Assembly (NCBI GenBank): GCA_949128115.1
Contig: OX421966.1
Span: 60,385,416 to 60,449,415, forward strand
Length of the DNA: 64,000 bases
Source of the DNA: Anaspis maculata
Lineage: Eukaryota > Arthropoda > Insecta > Coleoptera > Scraptiidae
Reading direction: 5' to 3'
In this document: positions 23,880-36,632 of the stretch, piece by piece
Layout of the letters: each line of letters starts with the position of its first letter
Position numbering within the stretch: the stretch's first letter is position 1
Notes under the pieces: generated by a model
Told to the model about the DNA's origin: nothing
What the model saw: only the letters and a program-made list of their open reading frames with translations
Database searches by the model: none
Made by a program: the position numbers and the translations under genes

Positions 23880-25317
23880 ACACGTATTGTAGTAAAGGCC
23901 TTTGATCCACTTATAATCAATTCCTCTAACTCGATCCCGTGGCGTAGTGAAAAGGGGGCTTGTATCCTTGTTATGTCCCTGTTCTTTACGTCACTGGAAT
24001 TTCTCGAAATTGAGCACATTTTTCAATTACTCGTCCAGTTTAGGGCAAAGAAACCCTTAGATGATCGAAAAACACTCCAAAAATGACAAAATCGGAGAGA
24101 TAGAAATATGTTTTCAGAAAGAGAATTTGATTTTCTTCAATTTGATGTATCGCAAGGTGGGTGGTGTCTTTTGAAACTTCGAAGTTGGGGTCGGTGGGGG
24201 TGAGGGGGGCTGAAAATGAGAATTCGCAAATGTATGTTTCGGATGTCCCCCTCAATGTCAAAATCAAAAAATGTCAAAATCGACCTGTCCGAGCTTTTAA
24301 AAAAAAAAGAGGTGAAATGCCCGAAAACCCCTCTGTTCTGTTTTCGTTGGGCCACCCTGTATAGATAATTCACTGAACAATTGCCGCTTCATCAAAAAAA
24401 TAATTGTGCTGAACTCATGATTTGTCTGAGTGATGTTAAAAACAAACGAATCTCTACAGCGGTACCTTGGCACCCTAGGTTACGCTGGCGCAAGCGTTTT
24501 GTGTCAATTCAACGTCGAAAAGAATGCGCATTGCGCTGCTGCCACGTCAAGCATACTTGCGACGTTGCCATAGCGGAAACCAAGGTGACGTTATGTTCCC
24601 GCGACCTATTGAAAGTCCAAATTAGGAATTGTTTTTGCCAATTAAAGAAGCACGACCACACCAGGCCTACCAAAAGAAACCGACCACCGCCTGCAGGTAA
24701 CATCAAGAATGACTATGGTTCCCTTTTTGTCATCTTTTGGACTGGAGTCGATACTGAATTTTTATAGGTTTCTTCCTCCGAGTTTCAAACTCCAGTTTCA
24801 AAGTTCCAAGATTCTACTATCAAATTTCCTTCATCGAGCTCACCGTTGTTCTCCAAGTATCGTCATCTACGTACCAAGGAATTCCAGAAACGATACATCA
24901 AGTACAAGGCGAGGTTTCGTCTACTAGGAGGCACTCCATTTTGTCTTTGTGAATGAAATTCGTATCCGTAATCCAAACATTGCTTCATCTTCAGTGCTGT
25001 ATCAAGTCATTGCTTGGTACTACAATTATTTTGGGGAATCGGCCTACAATACTGTGGCGCCCTGAACCCCGGCCTTTCTCCACTGATTAGCTGGCGGGCC
25101 GTGTTCCTGGAAGAGACAAACCGATAGGTGAGTCGCACCAATCCAAGTTGATGATCACACGGTATATTTCTGCACGCAACCAATAATCACTAACGCAGGC
25201 CAATGCCAAATTCACAGAGAGTTGAATTATTGTTGTGTTGATTGCATCAAAAATCCCAGACGTAGCAAAACCTTTTGCTCGCGGAAGTGAATAGTAGCTA
25301 CCCCTACATAATTATGT
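23880..25317. other. Unassigned; one transposon end
   Basis: A solitary CACCCTGTATA terminus at 24353-24363 closes an element whose start I cannot place. A 128-codon frame at 24381-24767 is cysteine- and basic-rich but unrecognised. The G-rich stretch around 24186-24211 is notable only for composition. Confidence 0.35.
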
Positions 25318-25325
25318 ACTTGATC

Positions 25326-26658
25326 CAGGGCCGTTCCTAACAGGGCGTTCAAGGCGTGCGACGCACGCGGGCGCACTTTGCCAGGGGCGCAAAAATTCGA
25401 CAGTCTGAAAAAAATTCAAAAAGGGCGCTACAGCCGGGCGGCGCTGTGAAAACCAATTATACCAATACAAAGCAATTTTCCGCTGTTAAGCTTAGTTTAT
25501 AGTCGACGCGAGCGGATACGGAACCGCATGTACCGTTACGCAAACGGTAGCGTAAGCAAGTCGTAGAAAACCGTATCCCAAGACAAAGACAATCACGGAC
25601 CACGGTTACTATGACAGCCAGCCCCGCCCCAGATAAGTAAAATAAACAGAATGCGAAGAAATAAGAAATGGTCTGATCCCTAGTAGCACGCGAAAGTTCA
25701 TTCGGTTTTCGGTTCGAATTGAACCTTCCGTGTCGAATGGCTAAGCTGGATTCCCAGAAGAGCCCTCCAATTCTAAATTTGACAAAGAAAATCGCATTTT
25801 CCGTCCGAATATTCGCATCTGGGAACCCAGCCTAAGTCACCGAATGTTTCGCGAACGTTCTCCGCTAACGAATGCAAATCCGTCTAATTCGCTAGAAGCG
25901 AATGCTTCTACCTAACAAGTAAAAGTTACTTCTAACGACACAAAAAATTGAACGATAAAATGTCACAGATGGATGATTTTTTGAAATTTTCTCCAAGGCG
26001 CGAGTCGTTTGCATGCTGGAAAATTCAAGGTACGTACAGCAAGGCTAATGGATCACCTTTCAGCATCTGGATAACGCTAACTTAAGCTTTATTCTCAGGA
26101 CAAAAGTGTGAAATGTCATTCATCTGTCGTTCACCTGAAAGATAATGAAAAGTTCCCAGCAAAAATGCAAAAATGTATTTGAAAACCCAAATTCATTGAT
26201 ATCCTGGAGATACTGTTTTTTTTTTAATTCATTCACTGAATTGTTATTTTTTTGTAAGATTTATGTCTCTTGAAGCTGTATCACTCTAAACAATAGACCC
26301 GGTCCACTTGAGAATGGAAGATCTCTCTTCACGGCGCGCGACTGTTATGCGCATCTTGCTAGCTTCGCACTGGCAGTGACGTCACAGCTCAGCAAGAATG
26401 GATCCGTCTATTTTTTGTACAATTTCTTGAACAATCAAGTTCATTGTTCTTTGACAGTGTTTTGGCAGATTGTTCAATAAATTGTACAAGAAATTGTATA
26501 GTGTAATACAGCTATTATATTACTTTTGTAAAAAAAAAATAGAACAATGAATTCTGAATTCTTTCATCTTTTTGGTCGAGTATAGAATGGCGGGGGGGGG
26601 GGGGGGCGCAGACTAGAAGCTTTGCACACGGGCGCTCAAACCCCTAGGAACGGCCCTG
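25326..26658. mobile_element. Non-autonomous hAT element with perfect TSD
   Basis: The ends CAGGGCCGTTCCTA and TAGGAACGGCCCTG are perfect 14-bp complements. Both flanks carry ACTTGATC (25318-25325 and 26659-26666), an exact 8-bp duplication diagnostic of hAT-type insertion. The interior (1.3 kb) has no transposase frame and includes a G homopolymer of about 17 at 26591-26607. The perfect duplication implies a relatively recent insertion. Confidence 0.95.
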
Positions 26659-26666
26659 ACTTGATC

Positions 26667-27158
26667 AAATGTCATCTCGGTCAGAAAAGGAAAAGGAACA
26701 ACTCTCAAATCGATAATAATTCCGACACCAACTTCCCAAGCCATTAGGCTCTCCCTCCTCCGTCTTACCAACCTAATTGACAAGCCATCAGTCGCTTTGA
26801 ATTTCCAATCTTTGTCTCGTGCTCGGCAGCATGACCATTTAAATATACCGTACCTACCTACCTAACACACCTCCGACAATCTGGAAAATTACCTGTTCAG
26901 GCGCTCGGCAGCGACTCAATTATTTCACGAATTTCCAGACTCCCTGCCAGAAAGTTAACAGCCATCACAGTCGGCGCGATTTTCTTTGCTCCTCCCGAGG
27001 CCATTTTCCTCTTCCCTTTGCTATACTTCTCTGCTAGGGGACATGCAGATATGACGGCACCAGTCACTTTTTGCCATGAACAGTTTTTATCGACTTGACA
27101 AACTGTATTCCAAGCATGATGAGTAACACTTACTAATTACGTTTCGACATGAAATTTA
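26667..27158. other. Unassigned sequence
   Basis: AT-rich, with no gene or repeat recognised. Confidence 0.4.
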
Positions 27159-27378
27159 AGGAAGGAGTTGAATTGGTAAAATAAGCGTTGCGGAATCAAT
27201 CTCTGTAGCTTTATTCCTTGACAGATTTTTGGGTTTTGGGAATGCCAATGGGCTCAAACCAAAGTACATCCTTGTAGCTTTCGAAAGAGACCTGAATGGT
27301 GAGTTTCTGTCAAGGAATAAACCCACATGGATTCATTCCGCAACGCTTATTCTACCAATACACCTAACTCCGTCCTTG
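27159..27378. repeat. Hairpin MITE (AATAAGCGTTGCGGAAT arms)
   Basis: Arms 27159-27230 and 27305-27378 are complements with few mismatches, sharing AATAAGCGTTGCGGAAT and TTATTCCTTGACAGA. The loop is about 75 bp. No ORF. Confidence 0.88.
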
Positions 27379-27647
27379 ATTGGATAGAATTCAAGTGCCA
27401 AAATCTTCGCGGGCGTGGTTCTCTCAAGCGCATTTTGTAATACAAATCACTATAATGAAGTATCAAACTCTACTTACGAAGAAATGAACGTGCAAAAAGC
27501 AATTCGCAATTCAAATTGATTTTCCCGCCTCAAGATGGCCATTAAAAGGTCTATGATTGAAAGCGGATTATGGTGACAGCTGGCAATGTATTGAAGAAGT
27601 TGAGACAATTTGTGAAGAATAATCGGAATACTGCCGCAGCTAATAGC

Positions 27648-27778
27648 TATTTACGATACGAGTGTTAAAAGTGACAGGTATTATTTTGTGAGCGGGGACG
27701 CTTGCGAAACGAGCATTAGCGAGTAGAGCAACCCCGCGAACAAAATAAGACACTTTTAACGCGTGTATCGTACAGGAT
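27648..27778. repeat. Hairpin MITE (GTTAAAAGTG arms)
   Basis: Left ACGATACGAGTGTTAAAAGT pairs with right ACTTTTAACGCGTGTATCGT, and the inner GCGGGG and CCCCGC pair as well. A partial copy of the left arm (GTGCTAAAAGTGACAGGTAT) lies at 27883-27902. Confidence 0.85.
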
Positions 27779-27973
27779 TTTATCTACAATGGTCTTTGAA
27801 ATGTTTGGTAAATGTCAGAATTTGTTGAAAATATGACAGGAATGCGCAGAATCATCATTTTTTCACGTCGCCCATGACGACGTGCTAAAAGTGACAGGTA
27901 TTATTTAACGCTTGTAGATAAAGGTATATTACAGTAATGAACAGGCTATAAAGTGGATTTATGTTATTTATGG

Positions 27974-29063
27974 TGCTATTCTGTAAGAAAAGTTTATAGA
28001 TGTGAGCACTACATCGATGTAATATGACAAAAGTAATAATGTTTCTTGTTGTCACGTGTCATCTTACAGCGATACAGCGCTTATAATCAATTTCACAGCT
28101 TTCTGCATTAGAGCGAGCTATGGAAAAAATTGGTTGCGTTGGTGTTGGTACGAATGGCACGTTGACTTGTTGGCAGCCAACTGTCTTTATGTGCAATTTT
28201 CAATGTGACATTGTCACCGTCTCGGGAAGTCATGTACGCGAAAGTGAAAATTTTCGAGAATATGCGAGAAATTGTCAAGTTTTCTTTGAGTGATTTGCAG
28301 TGTGGACGATAAGGGACATTGTCTTCACTAGTTGGTGGGTTTTCGCCAAGGCTATTAGGTTTTTGCCGGCCACTGAGAAAATTATGCCGGAAGTCCGTGA
28401 TGCCGTGAAGAAATGGAATGTAATAAAGAAAAACCCACTGCCCAAAAGGAGACTTATTCTTTAGATGGACAATATGGATAGTAGGACAATAGTTTATAGA
28501 GTTGAACTGTACGGAGACGAGACAATTTGGGCTTGAGTAGGTAGGTACACACTGTGTTGTCTGCCAGCATGTGTCTTCATACTTTGCTTGCTGTTGCAGT
28601 AGGTATAATAGGTAGAGCTAGAGCTAGAGTAGGTACCTCTCGAGGTACCTAGTACTCACTACTCCAGTGATGTGCATCAGAAGATGTAGCCTTTTGGACG
28701 GTGGGCCTTTTCAATCTTTTCATCCAAGTAGTATCCTGCCGATCTTCGACATCATTCATTAGTAGCCGCCAAAAACCGAATAACCTTGGCGGAGACCCAC
28801 CAACCAGCAAAGACAATGTGCCTTATCGTCCACACTGCAAAGCACTTCAAAGAAACTCATGATTTCTGGCGTATGCTCAAAAATCTTCACTTTCGCATAC
28901 ATAATATACCTTGACACGGTGACAAGGTGTCACATTAAAAATTATACGTGTAGACAACTGGCTGGTATCCCCTTGTCATCGTATCATTCGTACCAACAGA
29001 ACACAATTTTTCAGAAAGCCGTGAAATTGAATATACATCCATACATCGTCCTTACAGAATAAC
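27974..29063. mobile_element. 1.1-kb inverted-repeat element
   Basis: Left (from CTATTCTGTAAG) and right (to CTTACAGAATAAC) are complementary with gaps. Well-matched boxes include TTGTCTT..CTAGTTGGTGGGTTTTCGCC against its mirror at 28789-28810, and GCAGTGTGGACGATAAGG. The loop (about 28390-28730) is unrelated. A fragment of the same family (CTGGTTGGTGGCCCTTCGC) lies at about 47819-47838. Confidence 0.82.
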
Positions 29064-29069
29064 CCCACT

Positions 29070-30085
29070 AAATGCAACTGTCATCTGTCATTAGAATCCG
29101 CCTTTGGCAGCCATTCTGTGACGGGAACACTAATTTGAATCTAGAATAGGTAGGTACACAGGGTGATTTAGTTTGATCAAGCAAACTTGAATAGGTTGTA
29201 GATTTTCTGATGTTTGGGTGAAATTATTTTATTAGAAAAGATTATGATGAAGCTTATTGCCTACGGAATTTGACAGTAATCCAAATAATAAGTGGCCCGC
29301 AAAACTTGGAAACGTTCCGACTTACCCACACTTCCCTTAGGTGGAAATATTCGCATACTTACGTAAACTGACAGCGTGCTTCAGGTAGGTATGTACTCGG
29401 GTATGTATGCAAAACAAGTATTATAAAGAATGAGGTGGGAATGTCTCTCTAGACGCCCGGCGCCCCTCGAAACTTTTTTCAACGGCTCCGAGAGAGCGGC
29501 AGAATATTAATTCATTTTTTTTGTTTATTTAACGAAAACCACCAACTCATTGCGTCGAAAATAAGTCTGCTTCGGAGTCCGCCAAATAAAACCAGCTACA
29601 GGTTAGCATAGGTAGGTATTCTGCTGTTGACGGAAAAAAACAATTTATCAATCCAGAGTGAATTGGGGCGTAAAAAATGATGAACGAATCCCCAAACACG
29701 GTATTTCTTCGAGTGATATATCAAGTTGTGTACGTACTTGTGTCCACCCACCCTGAAAATTTCATTATACGTAAATAAATTTTTCAGGGCGAAAGTGTGG
29801 GCATCGGTATAGGTACCTATATAGGTACCGAGTTTATTTATTGATAGTCCGCAGCGAAGCAGTCCATCAGACTGTACCCATCCAAGTTTTCCGGCGATTT
29901 TTTTCCTTTCCTTCTTGTTTTCTGTTAGATATTCCAGTCCAGACGCAGCGAATTCTCTGTGTTGTTCTTTCTATTCTTTATTATTGCGTAGGTAGGTGAC
30001 ATCCACCTCGCAGAGTTGGAGACTGAGAAATGTGTGCGAATTTATAATGTTGATGTGAAAATGAAGATGGTAACCTGAAGAAACA
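29070..30085. other. Unassigned; one transposon end
   Basis: A solitary CAGGGTGATTTAG terminus is at 29159. GGTACC/AGGTAGGTA words are frequent (29380-29395, 29808-29830, 29988-29998). No gene recognised. Confidence 0.4.
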
Positions 30086-30337
30086 CATAAGTCTTTTTCG
30101 AGCGAATAACCGTTTGCAACCGGTTGGTTATTAGCGGTTGACATTAGATTGACAGATACTGTCATTTTTTTGACATCTGACATTTCTCGCTAAAACGTTG
30201 TGGTTATAACTTTGGTTATCAGCATTTGGCGGGAAAACAGTAAATTCGACTGAAGGAGAAAATTCTGCGGTACTTGGCGGTACCGGCAAGGGAATAAAAA
30301 CTCAATTTCCTGGAAACTTTTTGTTTTTATGTGAAAT

Positions 30338-30382
30338 ATTGGTATCCTAATTTAAAACCCCTTATCCTAATTTAAAACCCCT
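30338..30382 (+). repeat. Direct repeat TATCCTAATTTAAAACCCC
   Basis: Two adjacent copies of a 20-bp unit. Confidence 0.9.
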
Positions 30383-30583
30383 GAAAAATCCGAGTTACGA
30401 CTAGAAAACAATTTAAAAACTCCAACTTTTAAGGGTGATATCTCGGTAATGAAGCTACAATTTAAAAAACGGCGTAAATGACACTTTTACGCAAGGGGAA
30501 TCCCTGAATCCCCCCTTGAAGTTTGTAACACCAGCTTGGAAACACCCTGTAGAATCCGTTCAAAACTTGAATCATAGATCATA

Positions 30584-33169
30584 TAGCCCAGGCTTTTTAG
30601 TCGAAAAAACGGCAAAACATGAAACAAATTAAAACACGGTCAATCTCTTCAGTTTTGGGTTCACTAGACTTTGCTGTATAACATACAAAAAGTCCCCAAC
30701 TTTCCCCCGTGTGCGTCATTGTTTTTTGACAGGCAAAGATGAAGACACCTCAAAATGCACTTTCCGCTTAAAAATGCTCTCAGTTCTCAACCACCCAATC
30801 GATTTCTCTTATCTTGGTCTTGAATGAAATATAATGAATCAAAGTGAATGATATGGGATAGCTTTTGTCCAAAATTTGACACTAACAAACTTAATTTCTT
30901 GATAATGGCACTTTTTTGTGTTTTTTTTTCTTATGCTTCAGTTAACATTTTACTTTTGCATCGACCACCAAATATCACTTGGTATTATTATATGCAGTAG
31001 ATTCCCTACAGTTTCATCTTCAAAATGACGTATCTTTTAGCTCCATTGTGAATTGTCCAGCAATTCCAATAAGGATTCTATGAAGTTACGGCAAACGTAT
31101 TATATAGGGAAAATCACTTCAACATCATTAACCTAGACTTTGATATGTAATAATTGATCCTACGTTCAATATGCACAGCATCGTACTGACTAAATCTGGT
31201 CTGGTAGTACTTGTATGAGTAGGTACTAGGTTCAGTTTCGCAATTTTCCTCTATGGTTTTAGCGCTACTACTTGTAGCGCTTATAGTTTGTTCTTGTTAT
31301 TGCCGTCTGCAGTATCCGGCAATATCTCAGCTACTAATCTTCGGAATGCGCTTGGGTTTTTGCTAGATGATAGCTTAGGTACTCTAGATGTACAAACAAC
31401 AAAGATATTTTATTTCATTATTCGTCCGTCCGTCCGTCTGTGTGTCTGTCATTTCACGCAATATCGCGGCTCCTAGACCTTGGATTATCCTCGGGTTTTT
31501 GCTAGATAATAATAGCTAAGGTACTCTAGATGTAAACAAACAGCACGGTGGGCTACGCGGGAGCACCCACGTGTAGTTGGTCGCATCTTCCTCCAGCACC
31601 GGAGACTCTTTTGAAGATAGTGTCTTGCAACTGCAAGAAGAACTGCGGTCTGAAATGTAGATGCAGGCGATCTTCCTTGTCTTATTCGCAAATGTGTAAG
31701 TAAGTTCTGTAGGGGCACAACATGTGAGAATCTACCCCACCTTGTTGAGTATGACCCTGAGGACGATCTGTTATTTTTATAAACTTATGTATTTAGACCC
31801 TTCAGGTGCTAGATAACTTTGCTATTATTTTAGATGGGTATAGGTACTATCGGTAGGTATTTGAGGTAACTATCGATTTATTGTTTGAAAATCAACAGAT
31901 GAGTTTTTAACGAAACTAATATTGGACAAAATAAGCTTAGAGTACAGATGGTAAGCTAGATGCGATTTTTTTTGACTACTAGTGATTTTGAGATTATAAT
32001 AATAATAATTTGATATTTTTTGCAGAGCATGGCTTTAAAAATCTTCCTGTGCTGTGCTAGACTTCCAATACATCATTAATATGTAAATACAATGTTGAAG
32101 CTCTGTTTTGAGAAGATTGTGAGCATTTTTGATTGAAAAAAATGATAATTAACTCTTGAAAATTGTGGATTTTTAATTCACGATATTTTCACGTTGAATA
32201 CATCAATGATCGAAATTTTGAATAGGATCGATAACTGCAACTATTTCACGCATTTACATCAGGCATTCGACATAATTATCATTTCTTGAATACTATAAAA
32301 TCGAGTTGGTTTGATGTTCGGTGTAAGCCAGCTTGAAACTGAAAAATGTGTCTATACCCGCGGGAAAGTTGCTGTTGTTATATTATTATCATTTTAATGT
32401 AGAGTGTTCTTTTTTCGGAAGCTAGAGAATTGTTTTGGCTACAAGAAGAAACCTTTAAGGATGAAATCAAAGCCATATTACAGCTACAATACATTTTTTT
32501 CAACTGCGCGGAGATATTTTTGAGTGACATTTAGGACTTCGACATTTTTTTCAATAAATTATTTTTCTCACCTTGTAACTACTTACGTCTCGTTTATGAT
32601 ATGATAGTCTTATGCAGAAAAGTCCATATAGTTAATCCAATCTTGAATCCATATGATAATTGCATCAAACGCAAAAATAACCCAAATTGAAAAACCGGCT
32701 TCATTTTGGTCCCAAAATCACGTTTTTCTGCCGAAAATTGCTCGAAAGAGTTTTCAAACAGAATTTAAATGTCATATTCGGATTTGCAAGGTCAGATTTA
32801 GTGGGAAACGATACCCAGCATGCCAGTATTGTCTCAATATTATTGAAAACCAAATTTCTTGCATAGGTCACCAATTGCCCCCCTCCCGAGCTCCCCTCAC
32901 GGGGACCATAGACATCTAATTTGTCAATAAGCTTCACTTATAACCCACTGTATCCAAATATAATAAATCAGAAGCCACTGACTAGATTACTCTTGTCCTA
33001 GAATTTTTTTAATGAAAATTTTGACCCCCCCTCCTCAAAAATTATGACGCACACGGAGGAAAGTTGGGGACTTTTAGTATGTTGTTTAGTAAGGTTAAGT
33101 GGGTATGATACCGTGAAGATTGCACGTGGATAAATTTGTTTCATGTTAAATGCTAAAAAGCCTGGGCTA
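30584..33169. mobile_element. 2.6-kb TAGCCCAGGC-ended element
   Basis: The left end TAGCCCAGGCTTTTTAG and right end CTAAAAAGCCTGGGCTA are perfect complements. Imperfect complementarity continues for about 150 bp to GTCCCCAACTTTCCCCCGTG against its mirror at 33050-33070. The same TAGCCCAGG end is found on the foldback at 50668-51501 and at 54394, so this is a family. The interior is AT-rich without an open transposase frame. Confidence 0.82.
31345..31535 (+). repeat. Direct repeat with (CGTC)n between
   Basis: GGGTTTTTGCTAGATGATAG..GGTACTCTAGATGTA occurs at about 31350-31395 and again at 31492-31533. A short CGTCCGTCCGTCCGTC microsatellite lies between them (31423-31438). Confidence 0.8.
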
Positions 33170-33578
33170 ATAGGGGTTAACCATAGGCGGCCATCGGACA
33201 TCTGGATTACCCGATGTTCTTGTGGGTCCATCGCAGAGGAGTCCATCGTCTTCGATTCTTCTTCCTTTGTCGCCAAGTCAAGTTTTTGAGGTTAGGTTAA
33301 GTACGTCTGACGTTTGAAAATTCTGGACTGCTGCTTCTTTCAAATTCAAATCTGTTGCCGCCACAATTTGTCCCCCCACCACAACAATAACCAGCCCCAT
33401 GACCAGGTTATGAAACGTATAACCGGTGATGATATCAAAATGGCGGCACTTCCTTTACCGCTTATAACCAATCCTCGCTCAAACGTCAAATTCTATAACC
33501 AAGTGTAACAGGTCATGAACGGTTACTCGCTCGAAAAAGACTATAGAGTCATAGACTTCCAAATCACACCGGTATGAC

Positions 33579-33741
33579 GGCTTTACAGAACTTCGTTTGT
33601 CGCCGGCGACCCTTCTGCCTGTACTCCCCTACCTCCCTCCATAATTCCCGCGACACGACTTCTGTCGTCGTGTCGTTCAAATTATTCAACTACAGTGGAG
33701 TGGGGGACTGTCGCCGGCGACAAACGAAGTTCTGTAAAGCC
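33579..33741. repeat. MITE with perfect 32-bp terminal repeats
   Basis: Positions 33579-33610 and 33710-33741 are exact inverted complements (outer word GGCTTTACAGAACTTCG, inner word GTCGCCGGCGAC). The loop is 99 bp and contains a secondary ACGACTTCTGTCGTCGT hairpin. The exact match suggests recent mobility. Confidence 0.95.
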
Positions 33742-33744
33742 CCC

Positions 33745-34800
33745 AGTAGAGTTATTATTCGACAATCGGCGAGTATATCGGTTTCTACGGGTATCAGTCT
33801 ATCATCATGTTTATGGGTTGTATTGAGGATCTATAGACTTCACTATTCGCCATTTCATGGCCGTAGCCATCTTGAATGACGCCATTACAGCGCAGACGCA
33901 ACTTTGCAAGATTCATTTGAGAAAAATCAGAGACCAAAGTTCTGACAAGCTGACAGCTTGACAGCTTCTGAAAAGTTAGTATGACATATGACAAGTGGTC
34001 TTATTCGCAATGGCGACCCGAGCGAGGAGCCATCTACCAGTCATCCTTACAAGTTTTAATCCGTGGTATTTTGGCAAAGGTTCTTACATCTCACTATCTA
34101 TCAGATCGTCGATCTTCGGCTTATCCATCTTTGTGGTGTCATCTCCTGGTAAAAAAGTTATGCTGTCTTGGTCGCGGAACTCTGGAAATTTCTAGCTAGC
34201 TCAAAACATGAGGGAACATGATTTTAAACGCCTTTGGTGGAGTTTTCTAAGAGAAAGTGTTTGCTGCTTCGAGGAATCATCAAATAGACAAGTAAACGGG
34301 GGGAAATTTTAGGTGGTACGCTTTCTTCTGGCTGGACCGCGCTTCAAAGCCTGATGTATGTATTTGGAGGACTTTGCTATCCGACCGCGCCAACGCGAAG
34401 TTCACATTCTTCAAGCAGCCCTTCGTTTTTGGTTCGCCTGGGCTCCTCAGCCTGGCCTTAGAGTTCAAAGTTGATTGAAACGGTGGGCCTGGCTCTATAA
34501 TATACGTTCATCCGATACCATATAGTGCCATTAACGGCCATTGTTGCACTTCTGTAGTTTGAGAATTTCAGATGAGCGTATAATATACGCATGGTGACAT
34601 ATTATGTCAGAAGGGCAAATTTCCATTTCACGATGGCTTCTGCATCGCTCTGCTTATCTTTGTAGCTGGTTGAACAAATCGGGTTTTCAAGACTCGAGAT
34701 ACTTCAACGTGACTCACGATACCATACCGCGTCATTTAGTTGATTATGAATCAACTTATCTTCTGAAGTTTGGGATTACTTCAGTTAACGAGATGGGAGC
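33745..34800. other. Unassigned sequence
   Basis: No repeat or recognisable gene. Short frames on both strands (33794-34468) lack domains. Confidence 0.35.
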
Positions 34801-34810
34801 CCACTCAACA

Positions 34811-35288
34811 GCCCACCGCGCATTCATCCTGCTGCTAAGACATCCCATCCGGAAATCAACCCACCGCTCGATGTTCCACGATTTCTGCAGACGCGCAAAT
34901 GCCCACTGCTAGAACATCCCATCCGGAAAACATCCCACCGCTCAATGACCCACGGACAGCGATACCGTGCATTCATCCTACTACTAAAACATCCCACCGC
35001 TCAATGTGTCACGAATTACGCTTACGCGCCACAATTCCCGATCGTGGGCTGCTTGGCGCATAATTCGTGAGTCATTGAGCGGTGGGATGTTTTCCGGGTG
35101 GGATGTTTTAGCAGTAGGATGAATGCACGGTATCGCTGTCCGTGGGTCATTGAGCGGTGTGATATTTTCCGGGTGGGATGTTTTAGCGGTGGGCATTTGC
35201 GCGTTTGCAGAATTCGTGGAACACTGAGCGGTGGGATGTTGTCAAGTAGGATGTTTCAGTGATAGGATGAATACGCGGTGGGATGTTG
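34811..35288. repeat. Palindrome with tandemly repeated boxes in each arm
   Basis: Left arm 34811-35030 mirrors right arm 35045-35288 around GCGCC/GGCGC. Within each arm the boxes CATCCCAYCCGGAAA and CCCACCGCTCAATG recur two to three times, and CATTCATCCT recurs with a spacing of about 149 bp (34821, 34970). The structure is therefore a tandem array folded into an inverted repeat. Confidence 0.9.
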
Positions 35289-35299
35289 CATAGGAATCC

Positions 35300-36630
35300 A
35301 AAGAGATTATGATTATTCTGGAGTGTCCGAATTTGAGTAGGTACGAATAAAAAAAAAGACTAAAAGTTTATGAAGAAGTTTATTGTTGCAATTTTCGCTC
35401 TGACCCGGCAAGCTGCGCAAATACGGCTCGACTACACTTATTCTTATTTTTATTTCTGGAGTAATGGGCAGTTTCGGTGTTCATCTTTCTCATTTTTATC
35501 AAAATACGATTGTTTACCTCGCTGTAATAAAGCTGTCCTATGAAAATTGTAAATTTTTATTTATTGAACATGTGGGAGTTTTTATAGGTAAAAGTACGAT
35601 TCACATTAGGTACACACCTGCGACCTGGCAATAAAAAATTATTTACCATAACAATGCAGGGTGCAGGGAGCATACGTTTTGTCATCGATTTTTTCACAAG
35701 CAAAGCTTGTTATCATCCTCTCTTCCACTGAAACTTGATAAAAACTCAATCCTTTTTCTCTCCCGCTTCTTGAGTGGTTTTACTGGTATTATGTGTAATC
35801 TGTTTCGCCAGCCGCCGCCGTCCATGGAACAGCAAAGGTGTCGATTCTGCCAGGGCCAGGCCTCTTCCCAGTTCCAATTGGATGACGCAAACGAAAACGA
35901 CAAAAACTTCGAATAATATTGAGATAAGACAATTGTTACGAGTTGCGAAGCTCTCGTGCATTCGAGAGCACAAGCGATCCTTCTAGACCCTTCGAACACA
36001 GTGTTATGAGTTGCGAAACTCTCAGTGCATTGTACCTTGAGTGTTGAACGGGCGCATGCGCCTACAATTTGGCGCTTGATACAAAACTTCCTAGTTGTGT
36101 GTCTGATGTTATTTTCATCTTTTAAAAATTTGAAAAAATCCATTCTGTAGTGAAATAGAAAGGTACGCTTTCGGTTCTCGCAAGAAAAGGTGCAAATAAA
36201 CACTGCGTCATGACAAGTGTAGAAGCGAGAGTCGATACAATGAAGAACCAAACTTTTACTTTATCCCGTTTCCGCGAACATGAGCAAGTTTTCGTCGGGG
36301 CTCCTTAACTAAAACCATATGGGGCCAAAGCAGGCGAGAACCACTCTCACACGGTTTTAGGCAATTCTTATTGCTACATCAATGTACTGCGGATTGCATA
36401 AAACTATCAGGGAGTTTCTCCCAGATTCAAAAATGGCCGCCCAGAGGCCAGACAAAAGAGCGGCAGGAGCCTGGTTCGGGGTTGCCAAGTGAGCACGAAA
36501 CATAAAAATCAGGATAAAAATACAACTATTCCGATGTACAAAATTCTAAGTTTCGATATTTTATCCAGCATAGTGTGAGATATCCCAACTAGAAAAGCGC
36601 AAGGAAACATCTTGCAAAACAAATTTATTC
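35300..36630. other. Unassigned, with a short direct repeat
   Basis: A 185-codon minus frame (35694-36251) is the longest on that strand, but I recognise no domain. An opposing plus frame (35707-35916) includes CRFCQGQ. A direct repeat (TTACGAGTTGCGAAGCTCTC) occurs at 35936 and again, with changes, at 36003. Coding status is uncertain. Confidence 0.3.
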
Positions 36631-36632
36631 TA

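Larger units (their letters stand above)
30091..33541. mobile_element. 3.45-kb inverted-repeat element (outer)
   Basis: The termini GTCTTTTTCGAGCGAATAAC and its complement (GTTACTCGCTCGAAAAAGAC) enclose 3.45 kb; terminal similarity extends about 30 bp with scattered GGTTATA boxes inside. A second inverted-repeat element (30584-33169) lies within. No transposase frame is present. Confidence 0.75.

Noticed and set aside
35694..36251. 185-codon minus-strand frame
   Set aside because: No domain, no supporting context, an opposing open frame and a direct repeat inside. Kept only as unassigned.
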